64,000 nucleotides of DNA, from assembly GCA_964019155.1 (NCBI GenBank), contig OZ025244.1, positions 17,887,640 to 17,951,639 on the forward strand, read 5' to 3'. Positions 47,196 through 61,900 of the stretch are shown here, piece after piece. This DNA comes from Osedax fenrisi. Taxonomy: Eukaryota > Annelida > Polychaeta > Sabellida > Siboglinidae. Both the position numbers and the translations under genes were made by a program. The notes below the pieces were generated by a model. It searched no databases, had not been told where the DNA came from, and was given only the letters and a program-made list of their open reading frames with translations. The stretch's first letter is position 1, and each line of letters begins with the position of its first letter.

Positions 47196-50100
47196 ATGAA
47201 TATGCAAGATGCTAATTTTTTATGGCAGGTATTCCAGAAGTTAGTATTTAACATACACACATATATATATATGTTTAATAATAACTAGTTTATAACTTAA
47301 TTTTAACAACTAAATATTAATATTTTAAAAATATATATTATTCATAAGCGGATCCTAAATTTTTCAAACGTGACGTTTGCATTTTCGTACATAAATACGT
47401 GACATTTTTAACTAATTATTATATTCACTTGTCATTATTTCATTCTTTTTTAATATTTTATATTGTATATGTTCACAAATATTAATTATTATAATCATAA
47501 TATATAATTATATATAATAATTATAATAATTTTTTATAAAACAATTTATAAGTAGGACTTGGAAGCCAATTATTATTATAATATTATTATTAATAATAAT
47601 TTATTTTTATTAATATTATTATAATATTAATAAAAATAAATTATTTAAAAAGTTATTATAATTATATTATTTAAATTATAATGATGCCAGAAAAATACCT
47701 TTCGTATGTGAAAAACATACGTTTCGAATGTAAAATTCAGAAGTATCGTATGAGGCCCTCATAATAATTATTACCCTTAAGGGTACACCCTATAACCTAT
47801 AGGGCCTATAGATATTTCATATGAAGTATTTTAAATACCGTATTTCATATAAGACGTTTCTTATGTAAAATACGAAAAGTCTGATATCCAGAATTATTCT
47901 GAGAATAGATTATATTCTTATATTATGCCTATTTATTTATTAAAATATATATGTAAGAAAAAGGAATATTCTTTTAAATATATATATATATATATATTAT
48001 ATATATAATATATATTATATAATATTACATGATTATTTTAATAATATCATATATTAAATATATTAATAATATATACGATCAGCATTAGTTAATATCAATA
48101 TAATAATACTAAAATTACTTAATTTAATATATATATAATTCGGCATGCATAAACCAAGGCATTTTGTTATTAAATGTAAACCCAATGTTAATTTTTGTAC
48201 CATGTCGATTTGGGTATTAATTCATATCTATTTTTTCTTCCATATTTTTGTTTATTTATTTTTTTGTTTACCTTATAAACTATATATTATTATATACATG
48301 TTTAAATAAAATTGCCATTAGTGCGTTTCAACAATTATTTTTTTAATAATTATACCAATAATATTTGTTATACTCAGCATAATACTATATTCGTATTTTG
48401 ATTTTTAAATCTATAATAACAAATATTTTCCTAATAATGGCCACATTTTATGTGAAATTTATAATCATTATAATGAATTCAGATATGCTATACATTTTAA
48501 ACTGGGGATATGCACTATAGCCGGTGATTTCAAAAAGGGTGGCACGATGAGCTTGTCTATAGCCTAAATAATGCACACGCTAATTCGATTATATAATATT
48601 GTAGATAGTTATTTTATTTTATTGGCACTTGCTAATTTGATTATACAATAGTTAAATAATATTATAGTTATTTTATTTGCATGCGTGACTCGTGTTCTAT
48701 GTATAGAAATGTTCACGTTATTAGATATGTGGAAATAGGTGGTCTTGTAAAAAGTTACTGATCACTGAATATTTAATATTTAATATTTTGTATATAATAT
48801 ATTCACAATATATAGCTCTAATTTATTCTTGTTATTTAAAAATCTAAATTAATCTAATATTTATTAAAAATAAGATACATTAAGTCTTAGTAATAATATA
48901 TTTAATTTATAACAATTATACTAATAGTTTTATGTTAAGTAGATCTACATTGAACAAAGATGTATATCTACATTATTTAAATAAATAGATTAAGTATCAC
49001 TGATTTATATAATATTTATTAAATATATGTATATATATATAAAGTATATTTAATAAAATATTATTAAAATAATATGATTTCACATGGCATTTTTACTGGT
49101 TTGGTTTAGTTTGGTTTAATTTGGTTGGGTTTAATTTTTCTTTTTCCATGTTTTTTTAGCTGCATTACATTTCAAGTGAAATTATATTACATTACATATA
49201 AAAGCACATATATATATATTAATTATATTTATGTACACTCTAATATTAAAACATATATATATATATATATATATATAATAAAGCTAGAAACACAACGTAA
49301 AAATTATCATTACATATATGTTGTATTACAATAAATTTTATATTTTATTCAATAAAAATAAATTTTTTTCAGAAAAAATAAAATAAATATAATATTGTAA
49401 AATATTAATTAAGATTATTACTTGGACTTACTATAACTAATTGTTATTATAGTGTAGGTTGTTTTAGATGTTTTAATATCTAAAAAGCTATATATTGTTA
49501 ATATATTATATACAAATTAATTAAAAATATTACATATTCGGTGAACAGTAATTTATTTTACAATATTAACTATTTCCCCCTATCTATTTAATTGTAAATG
49601 ACTATACATAGAACCCAAGTCACACATTCAAATAAAATAACTAACATTTTTAACTATCGAATTAGCGAGTGAAAAAACTATCTACAATATTATATAATCG
49701 AATTAGTGTTTACAGTATTTTGGCTATAACCATGCACATAGTCCTACTTTAAAATACCTTTTAAAATCGCTATTATTATTGTAACTATTTTTTTGTAGTG
49801 AATAATTACTTTTTATGTGAAAATATCATATTTACTAGGTTGAGCTAAATTCAATATAAATATAATTGATAATTTATTAACTTTATATAATTGTTATATA
49901 ATATATTTTAATTATAATGACATAATATATCAACATCATTATCATTAATTAAATGTATATAAACAGAGTAGACAAGGACAGAAGTGGACATATCTCTTCT
50001 ATTGAATTACAAGAAGCATTATCGAATGGTTATCAATAATTATATAATTTGAAGTAAAATTTGATAAATATGATAAAGAAATAATATATATTCTGTAGTA

Positions 50101-53100
50101 TTGTTTCATAATTTTTAAATATTTAGAATTTAATTTTATAACTCTTGAACCATTATTATATATAAATTAGCAAATTAAATATTTTAAATATATTTTATTA
50201 TTAATTGTTATTTATTCTTAATTATAAATTATACTGATTAAGGGGTAACGCTTGTTTTGAAAATTGAATGTAAAAAGATAGGGATTTTTATATTTGTTTA
50301 ATTGACAACAAGTTTAACATTTCTTAAGATATTACAATTCTGTAAATGTATATTGAAGGGAGGACTGCTCTGTATAGTTTAATATAGCATAATGAGAAAA
50401 TATTATATATTTTTGGAAATACAACTCGTCTAATAATGGTAAAAATGTAGTTTATTTTTTATTTTATTTTTAAATTATATTTTATATATGATATAATAAA
50501 ATTAATTGTAAGATCATCTATTCAGTCAATTACACATAATAACTAATATATTCTGAAAAATTCATCAATATTTGAGCATTATTTACATAGTTAGTGAATT
50601 TTTTAAGAACACAATTATACTATAATTATTATTCTGAGTAAATCAAGTTTGAAAATGACATATATTATTTATTAAAATATTTGAATAAAAAGAGTATAGT
50701 ATATGTGTTTGTATGTTTATTATACAAATATTATATATATTTTATAGTAATCAAAAATGTATATGCATATTATATTAGATAAAAAAATAATAATTCTGTA
50801 AAATAAATGCAGTATTTTTAGAGATTATTTCTTATCATTATTTATTCTAAAAAATAGGTCGTGTTATAAAACCTTTATTTTTATATTTGATCAATCGTAT
50901 TGAGCTCTAATATTTTAATGTGAGTATATTAACATCTCACAAATATTACATATATGTCAAATTTATTTCAAATATTTTTAAAAATATTAAAAAATTTTTT
51001 TTCCAAAACACTTGCATCCCCAAAAGCGAAATGACATTTAATTTGTTAATAAAAATAATATATTAATATAAGACATTCAAGAAAATATATTTGTAATACC
51101 TATTATGAAGTACTGTATAAATAACTATAGTTATTTACTTTTAATATATATAAATTGAATAATAATACATATATGTCAAATATAGGTACCTGGACAGCTT
51201 TTAACCCCGAAACCATCAGATTAATGATAGGTTTGTAATGGCAGTTATAATATAATCATTATTTAATAAAAATAGAATTATAAAGTGTATAATATCATAA
51301 GTTTATTATTATTATAATTATATAACTACATTATTATTAGACATATTATTTATTTAATATTAATACAATTTAATATAATTTATAATTATTAATAATATTA
51401 TTTATAATTTTAAAAGTAATATATTATGATATATATATTATAAAATGTTACATTTATATTAATATATTAATTAAACTTAAATTATTTTATATTATGTAAT
51501 AATTAAATAAATAATATTAAATAAATATTGATCTAAAAGTTTATATACAAATAATTTGTGAAATACCTATTTATTCATAATATTTGTAATATATAACATT
51601 ATTTTAAATAATATTGTGTATTTGTTTAACATTATTAACCAAAAATCATTTATGAATCATAACTTATGATGCAATGATTAATTTACTTGAATTTCATGAG
51701 TTATATAATTGTTTTATTCATGTTGAAGTGGTATATTTATAGCTATAAAAAAGTAATAAATTATTTATTTGATTAGTGTATGTTATTATAAGTTTTATAT
51801 AATGAATTATCTCCAATTTCTATAAAAGTATTCACTTTATTACATCTATTATAAATTATAATTTATAATAGATAATATAATATAATCATTATTAATTCAT
51901 ACTTATTATATCATATTAACTAACCACTCTGCTAATAACTAATTGTTGATATTCCTGAAATAGATGATTCAATTATAAGTAAATATAAAATCATGTGATT
52001 TTAATTGATACTTCTATATTCTAAGCATGCATACTATTTAACATACCTTATTTTACTAGTTTTAAAGATACTATTCTCGTATATATATATATTCCTTTTA
52101 TTAAATGTTACTATGAACATTTATTTTATATTTTATTTCATTTAGTTTATGATCTATTTTAATATAAATTATATTCATATTATCTGATATTTAGCTGTCC
52201 ATCATTGTATGTAATAATATATCTACATAAATATATGCTAAATGTATTTTTTATTAAAAATACCGGGCATTACCATATATATACCAATATTGCAATTCAA
52301 ACTTATTCTTATATACAGTATTATAATTATTATGTCAATTAATCTAAATATTTATTATATAAAGTTGGGTGATATTATTTCAGTTTATCTTACCTCTGCT
52401 ACTACTAATTATAGGAATGTTTGATAAGAACAATACTGGGACCATTGACTTCCAAGAGTTTTCACAACTGTGGAAGTACGTTACTGATTGGCAACAGTGT
52501 TTCCGTGGTTACGATAGAGACAATAGTGGCTCCATTGATAAAAGTGAACTTCAGACTGCCCTCACTAATTTCGGTAGGAATACTTGTAGTATTGATGAAT
52601 AATATCTAATTTAGGATTTTAATATAATTTATACTAAATTAATAATAAAAAATATACAATAATTATAATTAACTTAAGCACTATTACTCTTACATACTTA
52701 GTAATTCACAAATATTTAGATTCATTTATTTTTAATTATATTAACTTTTAAAATAATCTAATAAATGTATAGTAGATACATTTGAATTAATACATATTTG
52801 TTGAATAGATTATGTATTCAATCAATAATAATTATATATAAATAATATATTGGACTTTAAATACTTTAAATTAATATTTTTTATATAATAGTTAATATGT
52901 TAATAATTTATATTTTATAGTATTGCATCATGAATTATGATCCAGTAGTAGATATTTGAATTTCATATATAAATCAATATAAATCTCGTTTAAAAATTAA
53001 TGATTTCAATATTATTTAATTAAAATCATAATATAATTTGATATACAATATATTATTTAGAATGACGACATTAATAATATATATTGAAAACATCTTTTAA

Positions 53101-54544
53101 TTCAAACATAATTTATAAATAAATACGTATTTTTAATAATATATATATAGAAATACACATTAAAAAATATAAATGTATTTTATAAATAAATAAATGTCAA
53201 TGATATATTTGTTTCAAAAATGAAATATACTTAAATATACCATAGAAAATATCTATTTCGGATTTTAAAAACTTACCATTGAAATTATAGAGATCAGACA
53301 TACTGTCATTGATACTATATTAATTTAATAGATTGATAGGATTCTTATTTATTTACTATCTATGGTTTAGTTATTTATTATTATATTGTATTACGATTAA
53401 TTATATATTTTTATCTTCTATTAACTAAATATTTTTATTAATAATTTAAATTATTATACAGGTTATAGACTTAGTGAAAGCTTCTATAATGTTCTCGTAC
53501 GTAAATTTGATAGACAAGGTCGATGTATCGTAGCCTTTGATGACTTCATTCAATGCTGTATTGTTTTACAGGTTTATACTATATAAATTAATATTCAGTT
53601 AATATAGAGATAACACGTAACTGAATATACAATATTGTCAATAATAATAAGCAAGGTGATTGATTAAATAAGAATACTTTTTATTAAAGCATCAATTACA
53701 AATATTCATGTTTATATTCATGTTCTATTCAAATACACATGTTATAATTCAATATATTTTAAGTGTATTTTATCAAACAAAATAATTAAATTAAAAGATA
53801 GGGGGAGAATGGGTCTACTATAATCGCATCATCTCTTAAGATTTAATTTTGTTGTATTATTTAGATAGTATTTACATATATTTATATATAAGTATATATA
53901 TAATTCCAATATTGTTAGATGATGGTAAGATGAAGAAAATGAGTATATACTGGATTTAATAATACAAATATACATGTTTTTTTTTGATATTATAATCAGA
54001 AAATGTTATAAAGATCCATCTAAAGAAGTGGTTCCCAACCTTTTTTCAACATGACCATTTTTTTGACAACTTATTTAAAGAATATACCATGACCCAATAA
54101 ACAATTTTATTTTTGTATTATTAAACAATAATATAAACTATAATTTATTGGATATAAATATTTTTATAAATTGGCTCATGAACCAAAGGGAACCACTGAT
54201 CTAAAGGTTTAAATTGAGAAGAGTTTAAAAAATGAAATATATAGCTTCTTAAAGTTTTAGTTGTAAATTTTGAATATTATAATTAGTACATTTTTTTCAA
54301 GAGATGATATTTTTAAATTAAAATTTATATAACATGTTATTTAGATAATTATAATTAATTCAATTTTTATATATATAAAAAAAAGAAGATTTCACCGCCC
54401 CTTAAATAAAATACAACAAATCAATGTATTTGTATAATTAAAAATTGAATGCATTTGATCCCATCCATTGTGATAAGAAATTTATTTATTGAGTATAAAT
54501 TGATTATTATTGATATATTTATGAGATTTATTTGATATTCACAT

Positions 54545-54580
<36 letters not shown>

Positions 54581-55013
54581 AAAGTAACTAATATCATGGT
54601 CATTCAGATATATTAATTATATAATAAGTATAAAATATAAATTAATATTTTATAGTTGTTAAGATATATTTTTTAAATATATATATATATTAGCAATATA
54701 AATATCTATTTCATATATTTAAATATATTTTCTTAATAGTATATACAAACAATAAATTGTAAGTATAATTAGAATAAAATGGATATATAAAATTACTCTA
54801 ATATCTAAAAATTATGAATAATAATAAACCTAGTATATATAATATTTAAAATTTTTTTCCCAATATATTAATTATAATTTGTAATCAATTTAATTGTATT
54901 AATTTCAACAGACATTGACGGCTCAATTCAGACAATATGATACAGCTCAAACTGGTACCATTACTATTGGTTATGAACAATTCTTAACAATGGTATTCAG
55001 CATTCGTTCTTAA
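47196..55013 (+). CDS. PDCD6: ALG-2 / PDCD6 penta-EF-hand calcium sensor, 6 exons
   Basis: PDCD6/ALG-2 is a cytosolic Ca2+ sensor that binds ALIX, TSG101 and SEC31 and works in ESCRT and ER-exit events. Exons: 47196..47239, 49967..50028, 51186..51230, 52415..52573, 53462..53571, 54912..55013; 522 nt, 173 aa. All junctions are GT-AG. Sequence follows human order: FLWQVFQ, EF1 DKDRSGHISSIE, GTWTAFNPETIRLMI, EF2 DKNNTGTIDFQE, YVTDWQQCFRGY, EF3 DRDNSGSIDKSE, YRLSESFYNVLVRKFDRQGR, DFIQCCIVLQ, and the EF5 region ending FLTMVFSIRS. EF1 and EF3 have full Ca-binding loops; EF4 and EF5 are degenerate as is usual in this family (EF5 dimerises). Human ALG-2 is 191 aa; here the Gly/Pro/Ala-rich N-terminal tail is absent. 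The ATG at 47196 has an in-frame TAA just upstream (47184); a second ATG at 47202 is possible. Introns 1, 2 and 5 carry repeats. Confidence 0.92.
47570..47890. repeat. Hairpin-rich element in PDCD6 intron 1
   Basis: An AT palindrome at about 47572-47640 (TTATTATAATATTATTA and inverse) is followed by a segment at 47690-47885. There, TTTCGTATGTGAAAAACATACG and ACGTTTCTTATGTAAAATACG-type pieces form several hairpins. Origin not recognised. Confidence 0.5.
48505..49760. mobile_element. Foldback element with ~200-bp arms in PDCD6 intron 1
   Basis: The left arm (about 48530-48750) includes CTAATTCGATTATATAATAT, TGTAGATAGTTATTTT and GTTCTATGTATAG. The right arm (about 49540-49745) is its inverse with small changes (CTATACATAGAAC, ATTCAAATAAAATAACTAAC and ATATTATATAATCGAATTAG). 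The interior has GGTTTGGTTTAG-like repeats at 49100-49135 and TA runs. No transposase, no certain target duplication. Confidence 0.75.
53685..54475. mobile_element. Older hAT-like element in PDCD6 intron 5
   Basis: The left end, around 53688 (AAGCATCAATTACAAATATT), matches 16036 in the CHAF1B intron copy. The right end, around 54440-54470 (CATTTGATCCCATCC), matches that copy's GACCCCATCCCTG end. Diverged, no coding capacity. The 173-bp hAT MITE sits inside it. Confidence 0.45.
54026..54198. mobile_element. hAT-type MITE, 173 bp, with 8-bp target duplication
   Basis: The ends AAGTGGTTCCCAACC and GGGAACCACTG are inverted repeats of the CAGTGGTTCCC kind, widespread in animal hAT MITEs. The identical 8-mer ATCTAAAG flanks it at 54018-54025 and 54199-54206. 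Internally it has TGACCATTTTT and ACCATGACCC. Confidence 0.87.
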
Positions 55014-55934
55014 TTTTAGTTTTAAATTTACTATTTAAAACTATCGCTATCATATTTAATTATGCAATATTTTTTATTCATTTTTCATGCTGATTTATTG
55101 TTTATATTTGTATTCTTAAATGTCATTAAATAAAATTATAATTAAATTGTGTTTCAGATTCCTATATATACTGACATATAATATTTATAAATACTGATAT
55201 TGTGAGAGGTAACTAAAGTGAGAGGTATATAAATATTTATTTTTATTAAATTATTAAATCTAGATTTATAAATACAGCATAAACTATTGTTATTAGTATT
55301 ATTTTAGTATTGTTAATATTAAATAATTTTATATAATCCATGTTATAAAATAAAATCTGGATACAAATAATTTACAGTAAACTTTAGATAAGAATATTAA
55401 ATACTATTTAATAAATAGTATTATTAATGATATTCAAAAAAATGTAACATTGTTTTTATGATATTTTGAAATAAAATGTTTTTTTTAATAACTAGAATAT
55501 TAAATATAAAAGTAATTGTGTTACATTTAATTAGTTTATTATAATACAAACAATATAATTTGATTTAAATATTGGAACCTAACATAACCTTTTTGAAATA
55601 CATATATAATATATTAAATATAATAAGTAGGTATAACATTAATTTCAAATATATATTTTTAGGTTTGATTCTATGTATTATTCAATTATCTTACATTTAC
55701 CAATACCAATTAAAATATATTATTAATTAACTACAAAATATAAAATTCATGGATTTTAATAAACTTTTATTAAAAATAATAAAATAAATATTAAAGTCCT
55801 AAATATATAGATAAATTTATTAAAATATTTGTATTAATAATTAAATATTATAAATACAACAATATATATTTATAATAGAACAATTATATGGATAATTAAT
55901 AAATACGATTGCTTAATAATAAATCGGTGATTAT
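55014..55934. other. Convergent intergenic region PDCD6 / COPB2
   Basis: AT-rich, 0.9 kb; AATAAA-type signals for the plus strand near 55127. No gene seen. Confidence 0.5.
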
Positions 55935-55970
55935 TTATTTGTCCCAACTAAAATCATCATCATCATCATC
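55935..55970 (-). other. COPB2: 36-nt terminal exon of COPB2 (acidic, Trp-containing end)
   Basis: Preceded by TTTTAG on the minus strand, it encodes DDDDDDFSWDK and TAA. The penultimate exon can end at 56311 (GAAGGG|GTTTGT), a donor type used seven times in this gene, and both sides are phase 0. If not spliced, the frame continues to 56266 with a basic, unrelated tail (RRINKYMSKE). The acidic end suits beta'-COP, whose human C-terminus is also acidic. Confidence 0.72.
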
Positions 55971-58900
55971 CTAAAATAGGTGAAAATAGAATTAGTTAAT
56001 TATATTAATGATCAATCATGTTTAAGCGATTTTAAAAATAAATTGTACTATCAATATTAACATTTATTATTTATAGAATTTATATTATTCTATTATTTAT
56101 ATATAAATAAATATTCTTAATTAATACATTGAGTGAAATATTCATATGTGAAAATTGATAATGTTATAGGTTATGGAAATTTACATTGAATATACAAATT
56201 AAACAATTGAAATTAAAAAAACATAATAAGACAATACATAACAATAAATTTATAGATAATCAAAATTATTCCTTAGACATATATTTATTAATACGCCTAT
56301 GAAAACAAACCCCTTCATCATCTACTTCGAAGTTCATATTCTCCAGGTCTAATGCCAGCATATCGTCTTCATCTAGATTAACAATACCATCGATATCAGA
56401 TGTGGTTAGTACAGGTAACGAAGGAATAGGGGTTCCCTGATGATCATCAGTTGTCGATATTAGAGTTGGTGTTTCCACATCCGAGACGGGCGAGAGAGTA
56501 GGCAACTCTTCGGGTAACAATATTTCAGCGGTCAATACTGGTGAACTCTCACGAATGTTATTATGGGATGTTTCTAGGGGAGAACTATCTACTATAGGAT
56601 CTGACGTCTTCACGTCTATTGAATCTTTAGTTTCTGGAAGATTATCATCTAGGAGAGGAATGCATACATTTTTCATAATGGTATCTTCTTGTATTATAGC
56701 ATCATCTTTTTTTACATTTGGAGTGCTCTTGGGACCCAATGGGATGGAATCCTCTTTTACAATGATATCTTCTTCAATTAAATTTGATTTAATAATAGGG
56801 CTTGGTATAGATACTGGTGTAGGTTCTTTAATCGGTGTTTTGTTTAATAAATTAAACTCATCGGACAATAATTGATCAATTTTGTCATCATTAATGTTGT
56901 TCACAATATCGCTGTCATTAACTTGAGAAGCCTGTTAAATAATTTTATTTACCTTTCATATAGAAATATAAAATGAAATTATTGTCATAGTTTAAATCAT
57001 ATTACCTAAGATTTAATATTTAAGAATTTTATATATTATTACTATTAATATTTATAATCATAATATAAATAGATGAAATAATATTAATTCCACGACTGTC
57101 TATATCTTTACATTTTAACGTCATCTATATTTTAATATGAATTTGTTGGATATTCATAAAATTTAGTATTTGCATACTTAAGAAATTTCTTATATTTGTT
57201 CTTAATCTATTTATAGATAGTAATATAACATATTTATAACATGTGTTAAATATATGATAAATATTATTATATAACATATTTATTTAAATAATCTAATTAA
57301 ACAATACAGTCAAAATATTACCAAAATTGTTAGAAATTGGAACTCAATACTTTATTTTTACATAATAATTGAATTTGTTGAATACCTAAAAGTATACTCT
57401 ATATATTAGTAATATTACCAATAATATTTGCTATCTATAAAAAACTCATTTAATTTGAAATAGTTTAGGATTTATTTCATATTATTAATAATAAGTATAA
57501 AAACTAAGTAAATAAGGTTGTAACTGCAATTTTATTTTAAAATGCATATGTATTAAATTACTATTATTAAAATAATCATATAATATATATATATTATTAA
57601 AGATGTTTTAAAATATATATTTTAATACATAAATACAAGAATATAATCAGCTCTTGATAATTTAACTTATACTATCATAGTATTAACTATATGATATTTT
57701 CAGAATTAAAATGAATACCGTATACAGTGTAAATAAGTTATAAGTATTTGATTAAATTAATTTTTATATAAATATTGATTAATTTATATAAATGGTTACA
57801 AATTATTTTAATATATGATATAGAATATTGAATTATTATTAGTCAATTTATAAAATAATATTAGATAAAATATAATATATTTTAATAATGGGATTTTAAA
57901 AACTATTCATTATTTGTCTAAAAATAATATTGGAAGTTTGCTAAAAGTTATTTATAAATTTAAAAGTTAAACTTTAAATCAACTCAAATTATATTCTAAT
58001 TTAAATGATTTATAGATATACAATTACTATTAAAGTAAATATGGATATAATATATTGAATTTATTTAGTGTGTATTGTTATTTATAATGATTTTATTAAT
58101 TTTTGTTATATATATGTATTTTAAAAAATTCTACCATTTTATTTATAAGGTTATAGGTTTCAAATAGAATTGGACTTCAATTCTAACTTTATTACCAATT
58201 GATACAATAATTTTAATTTTATATATATATATACAATAAATACTTATATACATATAATGGATCTACTAAATATTCAATATAATTATTAATAATTAATCAA
58301 TACTAACATTGAAGTTAAATCTTCCATTCTTTTCTTCAAATACCATCTCAGCAATTGCATTCCTTTCAGAATTCATCTATTTCATTATGTAATATAATAA
58401 ATTATAAGTTTATATTATTTATATATATATATATATATATATAAAGTATATGTAAATACGGTTAATAACTTATAAATTATTAGTATATTATAAATATTAC
58501 AAAATAATTAGTTAAATAATACAAACCTCAATCGTAGAGTATTTGGAAGCACTCAGGACAGTTTGGCGTTCCTTTCTCAGGTATTGTTCGGTTTTTACCG
58601 ACTGAGCAAACATTGGAAATAGATTCTCATAGTTGTCTGGACTAGCCAGAGATGATGCTGCTTTAGTGGAGGGTAGAGATTGCTTCCATAAGTCAACCAC
58701 TCTATCGATAGTGAAGTACTATAGATTACATACTGGTATGGTACACGCGGGGCGCTTACCTCGTTATTTCTGATGGTAGATATGTACGGGCAAAGAAGGC
58801 AGCTTCAGGAATACGATTAGTGTTGATTAGCAATTGTAAACAATCTTCCAGTCTAATATGTGTAATACATCTTATATAATACATAATTAATTATCATAGA

Positions 58901-61900
58901 TACTTAATTATCATAGAAAATATAAAATATAGAAACTTAATAATATAACATTTTTACAATGAATATTTAAAATATAAACAATAATTGACAAACTTTCCCA
59001 GAACGAAGTAAGATAAAAATGAAACATTGTTTTGACCAGATTTCTCAGCAGAAAGTCCAAGTTGATTCACCATATCGGCATTTCCTGTTGCACTAGCAAG
59101 TAATAAAAGACCGCCGTAATCCTAGGAAAGGTGGTTTATAGGGTGAACTTATATATATATATGCATATGATGATGATGATGATGATGTACCTCTGCTTTG
59201 TGTAAACAATCTTGTGCAAGCTCAAACTCTGATTTGGATGTAGCCAAGTCTGATAGTTGCTTCCATTTCTTCTCAGACTATAAATATTGAATATATCAAC
59301 AGCTATTTATTGATCTAAAATTCTATTAAAACCAAATCAATTCTTTATTATTTATTAAATATCTTCAATTAAAGATAAAAGAGAAATGAAGAGATCAATA
59401 AGAACCTGAGCTTCGGTGGCGAGTTCATAAGCAATCTTTAGATCTCCAAGTTGAATTGCGAGATCAAACTTGTGTTCAGGATCGCAGGTGACTGCCATAG
59501 CTTGTTTAGCATAGTTCTGTTTCTCTAGGAAATGTGCCACACGAGATCTTTGATCTTTAGGTATCGTCGGAAGTACCTGCAAATGGTATCACATCATGTC
59601 ATTGATGAGAATATATCGTAAGGAAACATAAAACATAAAGAATATGTTTAGAATAATATATTATTAATATAATGTTTATTCGATGATAAATTATCATTGA
59701 TAATGCAATAAAATATTTATATTAAATGGATGGAAAATATAAAATAAAGATACTAGTTATATTAAAAATAATTATTCCTAGTGATGATTAACCCTATCAG
59801 CAGTGATGAAATCTTTCCTCATAACAGCTGTTTGATATTCTAATACACTAATGAGCAGGGAATAGGAACAGATTATAAGTTCCTTATCAGCCAAATAAAG
59901 TCGTGAATCTCTAGACTGATATCCCAACAGGTACATTGTTCTGTATTCAAAAGGTTATTATTAATTCTATTATAATATTATTAAGTTTTATGAATATTTA
60001 TAGCAAAACTTTTAATTTGAAAATGATCAAAGTAAAGATTACTACAAAGGCAGACTATACTGTGGTTAGATAGAGTGGTTGCTATGGTTACAAACCTATC
60101 GAGATGTGCGACGGTGACAATCTCTCCTCCGACGTAGTAGTTCAGTCTATTAACGCTGTTCGTGTAGATCAGACAGTCACCCACCCAACAAGCAGTTTTA
60201 ATCACCTCGTCAGTTTCACCTATAACCTATTGCGTAATGCACGGGTGGTGGTGGTGGTAAGCGATGATGTAATACAGCAGCGGGGTTAACACACAAACAT
60301 CGAATGCATCCTCGACTCCATCTTCCGTTACTTTCTCAGGATTTGATTTCGCTTCATCGATTATTTCAGAGTTGAACTTGAGGACAAAGTATGACTCATC
60401 CGTTGCTATGGCAAGTAGTTCACCACTGTCGTTCCAATAGATCTGTATATTATTGCAAAGTTGACATTACTTTAATAATAATATTTACTTTACTTTATTA
60501 ATTTACTATACATATTAATATGATATTATACACAAACAAAGAAGTTATTAGTTCCACTCACACAATGAGTAATCTAGTACTTTATGTTACTGATAGAGGA
60601 GGAAATATATTAACATTTTTAGGAGTGATTTCGATACGTCTAATGAGATCAGTGGTCTCCCAGTCGTAGAATGCTAGCCCACTTACACTCCTCACTCCAA
60701 GCATGTAACCACCGTATATAGCTGTCGTCAAGTAATCATGAATCATAATTTGTCATGAATTAAGGTTAATGTTATATGTTCAATTTTTAATTATAAATAT
60801 TGATGTTATAAAATATATATCAATACTAACTATATTAATAAATAAATGAATGATAAATATAATTATTGAATGACATTAATGGTTATTCACATGCGACATT
60901 TAATTACCATCAGCTCCGAAATCAGGTTTAAAAGATTTGATTTCCTTGAAGTTACGGTAGATCTTGATAGTATTATTAGACTCTCTGACAGCATACATAG
61001 AGGCATCGGTTGAGGACCACACAAACTCTTGAGCTGCACCGAAGCTCTTGTTGCGCAAGGCCATCGCTGTGTAGATAATGTATTCTCCATCACCGCATAC
61101 CACTACAAACCTAAGGGGGGTCAGAGAGTGTTAACTACGGTACCCTATGGGGGAGGGTGGGTGCTTACCTTCCGTTAGGGTTGTGTGCCACAGTCTGGGG
61201 GTATATTTCACAGCTGCCGAGATCTTTAACGTTGAGTGACAGCCTCTCTCCGTCGGTTATAACTACAGGGGGCAGCACGTTACTAATGGGGCCTACAAAG
61301 GAGTGGCGTGACTAACTTGTATCGTCTATTGACTTCACGTTAGCTTGTTGCATCTCAGCGTGTCTCGCCCAGATAATACGACCATTGTTGTCCATCGAGA
61401 TAGCTGGCTCCTCTCTACCCAACTGTTAATGTGTCACAGGTATCATTATAATCATAATGTTTATGATGCTGCCATATTTGTACATTTATTTTATAATATA
61501 TAATAAAAATTAATGTAAATGAAATTAATGAAAATACCAAAGGAATTTAATTATTCACAATGTATATTATTCTAATTATACAGTAATTTTAATTAAGTTT
61601 AAAAATATCATTTATACCTATAACTATATTATATATAAAGTATCGCTATTAACTTTTATCATTATACTTCCTTCATCATATCCTAGTGCAACATTATTGG
61701 ATCCTTTTCTACAAGCAATAGTCCACACTCTTTCTAGGCCATAGTTTAAAGTGGATTCTAGCCTGTAGGTATTCGCATGCCATACCCTAACGGTACCTGT
61801 AATAAAGGAGATTTGACAGATACATTACAGATAAGCTTGGATTAGGGTAAGGTATGTTTGCTAAGCGCTAACGAGTAGGCTCGTCAACAAACCATCTTCA

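Noticed and set aside
56266..56310. COPB2 ending in RRINKYMSKE
   Set aside because: Less likely than splicing at 56311 to the acidic terminal exon; kept as an alternative.
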